DNA of 36,288 nucleotides from Spirochaetota bacterium (GTDB lineage Bacteria; Spirochaetota; Spirochaetia; Treponematales; Rectinemataceae): NCBI GenBank assembly GCA_029778945.1, contig JAKPBN010000428.1, positions 1 to 36,288 of the forward strand, read 5' to 3'. Shown piece by piece: positions 32,801 to 36,288 of this stretch (position 1 is its first letter; each line of letters starts with the position of its first letter). The notes under the pieces were generated by a model. It saw only the letters and a program-made list of their open reading frames with translations, ran no database searches and was not told where the DNA came from. The position numbers and the translations under genes were made by a program.

Positions 32801-33985
32801 TATTCCGCCCTGGCCCTCAACGCCAGCGGATCCCGGGCCGCCCTCTACGACGTCAACGTGGCCTCCGCCGGTGTGGACTCCTACTCCGACTGGGGCGGGA
32901 TCCAGGTGAACTTCTTCTTCAATCCCCCGGCCTCGGTCTGGAACACCTCGGCCACCTACTACCGGGCCTATAACCTCTGGCTGGACAACCTCCACATCCC
33001 GGGCAACCTGGCGACCCTGGACCGCTACCAGTTCCCCTCCCTGGCCATGATCGGCACCGACGCGGACTCCACGGTCTTCTACTCGGTCTATGACGGCATC
33101 AACGACCAGGTCCTGTTCCGGACCTTCCATGTGGGCACGACGACGGCGGCGGGGACCAACAATGTGAAGGGGGCCCAGGCGAGCAACCTCTACACGAATC
33201 TCACCCAGGTCAACCAGAACAACACCTATCCGACCTTCCTGGACACTAACGTCAACAACAGCCGCTTTAGCGGGGCCGGTGGGGGCGTGGGGGCCAATGA
33301 CAACGCCGGCAAGACCCCCGGGGCCCAGATCATCACCCTCAAGGCGGGGGTGACGACGGGAGCGGGCAACTTTACCTCTGTGGCCGCGACCAGCGGAGGC
33401 TCGGCCCTCCTGGTCTACTACCGCACGAGCGACAACCAGCTGGTCTACCGCTATAACGACACGCCCACCAACTCCGCCACCTGGTCGACCCCCCAGACCC
33501 TGGCTACCCTGGTGGGGGGCAATTATGTGAAGATGGTCGTCGATTCCGCGAACCGGGTCCACATCGCCTACTACGACAGCTACAACGGCGGGGTCAAGTA
33601 CATCCTCATGCCGACCTACAACACCCCGGCCACCCACACCCAGGTTGTGGTCGACAACTACCTGACCGCCGGGGACAAGCTCTCCCTGGCCGTGGACGGA
33701 AACGGCAAGCCCTTTATCTCCTACAAGGGTGTGGGCAACACGGCCAAGGTCGCCTGGCTCTCGGGCTCCCTGGCCAGCCTCGCGGACGGCGTGGACGCCC
33801 AGAAGCGGCTGACGGGGACCTGGGAAGTCCAGGTCATACCCAACAAGATCGTGGACAGCGACTCCAACCGCTTCCTCGTGGGCGTCGGCTCGACGACCTA
33901 TAGGCCGGTGATCGGCTATACCAACAATGACTCCGGCGCCAAGGGGATCGAATACCTGACCCTCTGCGCCGACCTGGGACAGTGA
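23831..33985 (+). CDS. Giant Ig-repeat lipoprotein (3384 residues)
   Basis: This is a very large exported lipoprotein. The signal peptide ends in FLAAGC, with the lipid-attached Cys31. Residues about 50-2700 are a string of Ig-like beta-sandwich modules of about 85-120 residues. Each typically opens with a D-x-x-x-P strand (VDKTPPVLS, IDRTAPTVAW, LDRALPTVAID, VDRSGPTISR) and contains GxVSDxxGVxSV-type and DxAGNxS-type strands. Two different inserts, at about 1652-1737 and 1969-2048, interrupt the array. The last 550 residues look like a propeller, with blades such as MVVDSANRVHIAYYDSY and LAVDGNGKPFISYKG. The start ATG 23831 has its AAGGA too close; in-frame ATG 23840 has it well spaced and may be the true start. 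It heads an operon with two further exported proteins. A surface adhesin or structural role is inferred; no enzyme motif is visible. Confidence 0.93.
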   Translation: MRVMRTINISRLTRSAAPLVLVLGAFLAAGCNAFNVGLGAKVDIAEPVVAIVSPTNGQYENGAFSLRGSVSDDLGVKSVGVVVSFPVETGLAARTMAATVDGGSWQADLDAAALAPGTEANASIVVTATDVSSKTSERKIILYLDNKAPTVRLSSPTDEDLANAAQLYNGSLVFKGSSDTDVADLILEAGGRDFHPTPGNNASFRIQVDTALLGDGDHDFRLWAVDNAGNKSVESVGTLRVAQASDLPVLSFKGAEADVIDLTDTSRSLLTNRNVFARGLTINGSLSDDDGLDLSSLRLVLKDAVTGDTVATWQRGDPTYNISVKALGSNTDPAYSSYVTQASLAFTIPATFPQGIYKLSGTVSDSLGAKAAPLASSGLPAPSVAVDSFADTYFVVDDGKPTAVITSLAPTQKTLSAAGTAEAGLGVRGIEYQLDGTAEGSWTFIESADKGPLFAWSIPSTVLGEKAYKLYVRPVSTGNVRGPVVSGSFNIDTTLPLASIQASAPSTGSDARKPASFPEISLADAPGAVLATVNGKVRFRGIASDKALASVSWAISHVASTASSPWTLDGASLAEGSFSAATMSDWSLVVDTSAAPYVDGQSYALAIKALDEAGNEFQVSSSFLVDQAGDKPSLDYLSMKTTGIDAATAKLNLLGVNDLVLTATLVDDDRVDPDSLLLSFNGGAAVAVTGNQVSSGAITINQSLDSLPEGRNWFTLSFSDLGSWKHGLAPVQTLVGPIWFVVDTVQPQIAYDAAATSYNLGNSHLTIGGTISTANGLDPDATLVLKIGGSPVTLKLGAEVTVKSTGTPNVWNWSHELDASALADGPLAIRATAKDEFGLPGSMDFQVTVDKTPPVLSASNPAVVFSPRNGRLLFGPARDATTGVASIEAVVQDAALAVVDPALAPISLNLDAATPGSAGGGWTLDTTGLATGSYTISISAKDKTGNSAVLAPFAIKVDQEAPVASFDAIPGSLVDSTLYCSGATVMPAAWSGQAADPFLSTATLKVDQAAPVAVNLAGSAWSLPLDWASLGQGRHELLLTVSDLGGFTSTASAVFVKDTLAPELVLGNISQDGSTVILDAQTTKLTGSLTDATALASATATLAYSPDGGTSWAAVETGVSLGSPSNGIWNFSKDLTGPAFAADGLWRISVTAADSLGNSASSAPVSFRLDRKDPVLALDALAATVLNKGFSLSGTASSANLGGVSWWIDSSGPTALAGPFPGDSAYAIALARSDAEVGALSEGSHTISFQATSLGGRQAQKSLSFSIDRTAPTVAWSNILESGTTVLQAPSPQVLGTAKDDNGVALVERRVERWTAGAWAAVDLVPADGFVPMVSLTGQIYTWTADLSSLAFFPDGMYRMTLRSTDVASPANVALSTPVVFYLDRALPTVAIDSPASGTSWNQALSLAGGAADANLTELSASLDGSTALAVSGLEAWTVVLPAPQVLALPEGGHSVTIRSKDVAGNLSLPQTFSFRVDRSGPTISRSSILLGGGSVVKEIPPSISGTLADGSGLAGATATLERYDYSLGTWSTLAGWNAASLGVAGSPTSFDWAIDLSSEALYPDGRYRLSLAATDTSQPANSMAQGPVMFMLSRANPQASVAGPAMGSYQNAGPVFWGRSSDANGILGVEAKAGSGGSVSFASGTTPALAGVSVSLDPGTDVFTTVQAQGFQDGDLVYLAYDSGGSLPGAVGTGIGSSTAYHVVQVGVTSFKLSLTAGGAAIDFSGSGSSLIAASARLAWGALSPWWLVPSLDLGGASDGSLTAWVQAQAGSGKTAVASRDFTLDATNPVVSLSSPSSGSRSVGNLVITGTSTDPGSSPSGMTGGILYQVGRNANLGNLASWTNASVSGGSYSWSIYLGDMSAYANATWAIQCDPAGNASSSYNLWRLPIYFRAQDNAGNLGLKTDWWLILDPDGNIPSVSLTQPTQNGLSYGGQQRISGTASQPTWVHDVQVCIDPTNSGNYPNTPVSTLNAATGVFTSVSAHGLGAGKVVFIKGEVLPKIGGVAVNPGTPYYVLPTGLTASTFMLSDSPGGTALSFSSAGATLAVDPWQDASLMTTGTSVIWYCDINKGSIYPESGYTSQTVGVQARAWNAPTAGGARGSLVGYLASPLTMTFNSTFPKLEDIYLSPTPSTADPEARSYYSQISARASFYVLATVSSTKGITRIEKVENSPLSGSSILYDSGLSYGATGTVSPQGERTAGAFSFGSSYQLIITDLGSTDWQALGAPAGAKVGSVFSPTGPGSGTGTAIQSDSTGAFKYKVAIPLDSTTVYPSTTGVYSFDIRSTDMTSTAQVSTQTITINEDNFYPNAGISSSPSLTGSQFVFQGSAIDTGAGAGSISGFAKLVVYLVRSGQVVKLSDGSLGASSSILAKDMSAGGAIASVPYPGAGANLRLSIDSLGENNVLPSASGNDANGDGYLESLTISGSSYNWMAQLDSSLIPDGPVEVHYVAFDTAGNGTHYVQMASISNNAPVITGVTLGTDLTGSGSINATMAFNGGYAATGFTAVNKRLSFLVASLKGNGALSYSLTHGGNEYWGKAGTTVAGDMITLDFTALSPAIDDIGDNGAVFVLTVTDSTPGGPQSASVSLGLSIQNYDLEAPVTTVSPLYWTDSSHNSLYQNSAAYGHLDLGSLITAKYNPWAGTAPYGLPAGLADLDAKVSGAIRFEGTVFDKQRIAKLSMQIGTATTGYDFGNGVGLAYDVAAWNGAALVGVDQWTAKGWRLTIHNETLDNGGHQASWVLEWDSARLNTVAATDVSVQVWAADASANASAAASQRIDVVPYISSIATKVSSVLSADFARTAKGGFPVLYNSATPASSEAFAVSGFNLKPTSLAAGAASDIRLSKLYPSGFNNLATPARAGVGLAGSGVNASYTQVTVNLQQASLGNGYLSIVTNGVPSINNVNDSDQAYNAESSSTVASMSDARFLSLWDLSLLRTTATYAKGASYVSMAMKNDTPQFAYSNNTYGFGINFFHNGATETQIYQNWNFMTYSALALNASGSRAALYDVNVASAGVDSYSDWGGIQVNFFFNPPASVWNTSATYYRAYNLWLDNLHIPGNLATLDRYQFPSLAMIGTDADSTVFYSVYDGINDQVLFRTFHVGTTTAAGTNNVKGAQASNLYTNLTQVNQNNTYPTFLDTNVNNSRFSGAGGGVGANDNAGKTPGAQIITLKAGVTTGAGNFTSVAATSGGSALLVYYRTSDNQLVYRYNDTPTNSATWSTPQTLATLVGGNYVKMVVDSANRVHIAYYDSYNGGVKYILMPTYNTPATHTQVVVDNYLTAGDKLSLAVDGNGKPFISYKGVGNTAKVAWLSGSLASLADGVDAQKRLTGTWEVQVIPNKIVDSDSNRFLVGVGSTTYRPVIGYTNNDSGAKGIEYLTLCADLGQ
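28785..29040 (+). other. First phage-tail-like insert module within the giant lipoprotein
   Basis: About 85 residues read as DVFTTVQAQGFQDGDLVYL, then a G-x-G-rich loop, then AYHVVQVGVTSFKLSLTAGG. This matches the layout HGLxxGDxV ... YYVxxxxxxTFxLSxxxGG known from many phage tail and baseplate proteins, and differs from the Ig modules around it. Confidence 0.6.
29737..29975 (+). other. Second phage-tail-like insert module within the giant lipoprotein
   Basis: The second copy reads TGVFTSVSAHGLGAGKVVFI, then VNPGTPYYVLPTGLTASTFM and LSDSPGGTALSFSS. It is a better match to the HGLxxG/YYV/TFxLS layout than the first copy. The two copies share the pattern but little exact sequence. Confidence 0.65.
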
Positions 33986-33991
33986 GGACCT

Positions 33992-35161
33992 ATGAAAAGC
34001 ATCCACGCGCAGCACCAAACGGCGGGCCTCGCCCCCAGGCTATTCCTGGCCCTCGGGGCCTGCCTCGTCCTCTTTGCCTCTTCCTGCAGCCAGAAGGTGA
34101 ATATCGTCCTCGAGGCGGAAGTCCCCGGCCTTAGGCCGGCCCTGGCTAGCCTGGCCACTGAATACTCCCGGCAGTCGCGGCTCAAGCTCGAGCTTGCCCC
34201 CGAGGGGAGCCTTCCTTCGGGGCCTGCCCTTGTTGTGGCCTGGCGGCCCCTTGTTCCCGGGGCCGCTTCCCCTTCCCGGCCCATCGCCCTGGAAAGGATC
34301 CGCAAGGGGGGCTTTGCCTCGGCCTTTGCCCTCGAGGGCCTCGAGGGCGGAGAGGCTTCCTGGCAGGCCCTCCCTCTTCTCATCGATGTCTGGGGCCTTT
34401 CCATCGCCGGGGAGGACCCGGCCAAGGCCAAGCTTCTCGACCCCTCAGACCTGGCAAGGCTAGCCAAGGCCGGAGGGCCGATCCTGGCCCCCGGGGCCGA
34501 GGCCGGGACAAGGCAGGCCCTCTTCTGGCTTTCCTCGAAGGGAAAGCCCAGGTCCGCCTTCCTGGCCAGTCTGGTCCGCGAGCCAAGCGCTTCCCCGGAG
34601 GCTAGGTCCCTCTATGCCTCCTTTGTGGCTCTAGAAAAAAGCTCACTCCTCCATCCGGACAGCCTGCGCTTTAGGCAGGCCGATGTGGACAACCTCCTAT
34701 CCAACGCCGGCAAGACCGCCGTCTACGGCGCCTACTCGGCCCAGAGGACCCTGGGCCGGACAGGTCCCCGGGCTTTCAGGCCCCTGGGCCTCCCCCTGGG
34801 GGAGGGCGGCTATGGGATGGCTGTCGCCGTCCTCGAGGCCCGGATCTGGGGGGAGTCTAGGGCGGCCACCGGGGCCGAGGCCTTTGCCCTCTGGCTCCTC
34901 GAGCCCGGGCGGCAGAAGCGCTTGGGGGAGGCGACGGGCCTCCTGGCGGCTAACTTCAATTCCCCCAACCTCGATGTCCAGGCTGCCCTTGCCCGGGACC
35001 TGGCTATCCGGGCCCAGGCCTTCCTGCCCGTCGATCCCGGCGCTGGCCGGGGCCAGGCCCAGCCTGTATGGCAGGGCGTCCTCGACCTCCTCGTGGCCCG
35101 GCCCCTGGACTGGGAGGCCGCCCTCCCGGCAAGCCTGGCCGCGAGCCCCGGAAAACAGTGA
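33992..35161 (+). CDS. Lipoprotein with solute-binding-protein-like fold
   Basis: This exported lipoprotein has 389 residues. The signal peptide has its hydrophobic core at about 15-30 and the lipobox FASSC with Cys32. The mature part resembles type-1 extracellular solute-binding proteins: an opening strand VNIVLEAEVPGLRPALASLA, a hinge segment ALPLLIDVWGLSIAGE and a C-terminal AFALWLLEPGRQKRLGEATG, which is the usual helix near the end of such proteins. GTGAGGA precedes the ATG, 6 nt after the giant gene's stop. No permease or ATPase gene adjoins it in the window, so it may have been recruited to the surface system rather than to import. The family call is moderate. Confidence 0.75.
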   Translation: MKSIHAQHQTAGLAPRLFLALGACLVLFASSCSQKVNIVLEAEVPGLRPALASLATEYSRQSRLKLELAPEGSLPSGPALVVAWRPLVPGAASPSRPIALERIRKGGFASAFALEGLEGGEASWQALPLLIDVWGLSIAGEDPAKAKLLDPSDLARLAKAGGPILAPGAEAGTRQALFWLSSKGKPRSAFLASLVREPSASPEARSLYASFVALEKSSLLHPDSLRFRQADVDNLLSNAGKTAVYGAYSAQRTLGRTGPRAFRPLGLPLGEGGYGMAVAVLEARIWGESRAATGAEAFALWLLEPGRQKRLGEATGLLAANFNSPNLDVQAALARDLAIRAQAFLPVDPGAGRGQAQPVWQGVLDLLVARPLDWEAALPASLAASPGKQ

Positions 35162-35185
35162 GCTAGGCCATAGGTGGTAGACCCC

Positions 35186-36288
35186 ATGATCGCAAAAAGC
35201 AGCCTGCGCCGCAGCCTTCCCCTCCTCCTTGCCCTGGCGACCCTAGCCTGGGCCTTCCCGGTCCCGGCCCCGGCCCAGGCGGGAAAGCTCCCCCCCCTCG
35301 AGGCCGCTACGGGCCTCGAGGACTGGGTCCACGACTTTGACCTATCGGGCCTGGCCGCGGGCAAGTACAATATCCTTGTCACGGGCAAGGATGTGGCGGG
35401 CAACCTGTCCTCCGGGGGCTCCATCAATGTCTATGTGGATCCCGCCTCGGACCTGCCCCTGGTCTCGGTGATCAATCCCGGCCCCCTGCAGAGGGTGGGC
35501 GGGGACTTGAATATCGTGGGCACCTGCGTCGACGACGATGGGGTTGCCAAGGTCGAGGTGAGCGTGGACGGGGGCGATTTCCGCCCCGCCCAGGGGGGGG
35601 AATTCTGGTCCCTCTACCTGAAGACCGCGGAGCTCCAGGATGGGCGGCGGAGCCTGGCCATCCGGGGGACGGATATCAACGGCCTCGTGGGGCCTGTAGT
35701 CAAGGTTTCCTTTGACCTCGATCGTTCCCTGCCCCTCGCCAAGGTGGACCTGCCTCCCCCGGGGGCCCTGGTGGCGGGCTCGATCAAGCTGGAGGGCAGC
35801 CTCGCGGACGCCAACGGCCTATCCGGCCTCGAGGCCTCCCTGGATGGCAAGGCCTTTTCCAAGGTCGAGCTCAAGCGGGGCAAGGATCCCCGGGTGGCGG
35901 GCTTTTCCTTCGCCGTGGACACCCGGAAATTCCCCGATGGCCCCCGGGTTGTCTGGCTCCGCAGCCAGGACTCCGTGGGCAGCCGGGGCAGCGCGGCCTT
36001 CCTTCTCTTTGTGGACAACACCAGGCCGAGCATCGAGCTCGCCCTGCCGGCCAAGGACGCCGCGGTCAACGGGAGCTTTGCCGTCGCCGGAGCCGTCCGG
36101 GACGCCATTGGCATAGCCCGCCTGGCCTATGAATTCGACGGCCGGGAAAAGGGGGAGATAGCCCTTACCCCGGGCAATCCCTTTTTCTCCAAGGTCTTTG
36201 ACGCCGGCCCCGTCAAGGGCGACCGGGCCAGGCTGGTCCTCACCGCCGAGGACAGGATCGGCAATGTCACCAAGGTCGAGCTCGCCCC
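35186..36288 (+). CDS. Secreted Ig-repeat protein, C-terminus beyond window
   Basis: The frame is open from the ATG at 35186 to the window end (367 codons). AGGTGG lies 8 nt before the ATG, 24 nt after the previous stop. A signal peptide is clear, with core LPLLLALATLAWAF and a likely cleavage after PAPAQA; it has no lipobox, unlike its two upstream neighbours. The mature part repeats the Ig-like pattern of the giant protein: LDRSLPLAKVDLPPPG, GSLADANGLSGLEASLDG and FVDNTRPSIELALPAKDAAV, with a module spacing of about 100 residues. At least three modules are present. The final size is unknown. It probably works with the giant lipoprotein, for instance as a partner in a surface or periplasmic structure. 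Confidence 0.85.
   Translation, partial: MIAKSSLRRSLPLLLALATLAWAFPVPAPAQAGKLPPLEAATGLEDWVHDFDLSGLAAGKYNILVTGKDVAGNLSSGGSINVYVDPASDLPLVSVINPGPLQRVGGDLNIVGTCVDDDGVAKVEVSVDGGDFRPAQGGEFWSLYLKTAELQDGRRSLAIRGTDINGLVGPVVKVSFDLDRSLPLAKVDLPPPGALVAGSIKLEGSLADANGLSGLEASLDGKAFSKVELKRGKDPRVAGFSFAVDTRKFPDGPRVVWLRSQDSVGSRGSAAFLLFVDNTRPSIELALPAKDAAVNGSFAVAGAVRDAIGIARLAYEFDGREKGEIALTPGNPFFSKVFDAGPVKGDRARLVLTAEDRIGNVTKVELA

Noticed and set aside
32390-34018. A 542-codon open frame antisense to the end of the giant gene
   Set aside because: It lies wholly opposite a well-supported gene, has a low-complexity Gly/Val/Arg/Asp-rich product typical of antisense frames in GC-rich DNA, and shows no family motif.

Overview
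The window is GC-rich (near 70% over most of it) and comes from a motile, diderm, lipoprotein-making bacterium. Three things suggest a spirochaete-type organism: a complete CheA/W/R/B/D/X/Y chemotaxis set, many HisKA_2-type kinases, and large secreted Ig-repeat proteins behind a sigma-28-like promoter. No rRNA or other phylogenetic marker is present, so the assignment is only a lean. I see no tRNA, rRNA, CRISPR array, insertion sequence or integrase.

Left part (1-18 kb), signal transduction. A truncated minus-strand gene starts at about 91. Divergent from it is a plus-strand operon (332-4006): a soluble MCP-like signalling protein, two CheY-type receivers, a CheC-type phosphatase and a PAS-HisKA_2 histidine kinase. 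It runs head-on into a ten-gene minus-strand chemotaxis operon (14138 down to 3994): cheA, a transmembrane MCP, cheW, cheR, a ParA-type ATPase, an unknown gene, cheB, cheD, cheY, cheX. Many of these genes overlap by ATGA or lie 2-30 nt apart. The two operons overlap at their stop codons. Upstream of cheA, after a 530-nt AT-rich spacer, two further HisKA_2 kinases (14669-15808 and 16102-17979) run on the plus strand. The second is preceded by a 35-codon ORF with a perfect Shine-Dalgarno sequence. From about 13.3 to 18.0 kb, covering the cheA 5' third and both kinases, GC falls to about 52-57% in the stretches I counted, against about 72% nearby.

Middle part (18-23.6 kb), a six-gene minus-strand operon: UbiD-type decarboxylase, UbiA-type prenyltransferase, UbiX-type flavin prenyltransferase, then an NMT1/SsuA-like binding protein, an ATPase and a permease. 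This is the late tail of quinone synthesis (probably menaquinone) joined to an importer.

Right part (23.6-36.3 kb), a plus-strand surface-protein operon. It has a 3384-residue lipoprotein built of about 17 or more Ig-like modules with a propeller-like C-terminus, then a solute-binding-fold lipoprotein, then a second secreted Ig-repeat protein cut by the window end. A near-perfect sigma-28 (FliA-type) promoter precedes the giant gene, so this system may belong to the motility/chemotaxis regulon.

Taken together, the window pairs an elaborate chemosensory apparatus (three CheYs, CheC- and CheX-type phosphatases, a CheA with two Hpt domains, a ParA for possible array positioning) with a giant surface-protein system that looks co-regulated with motility.
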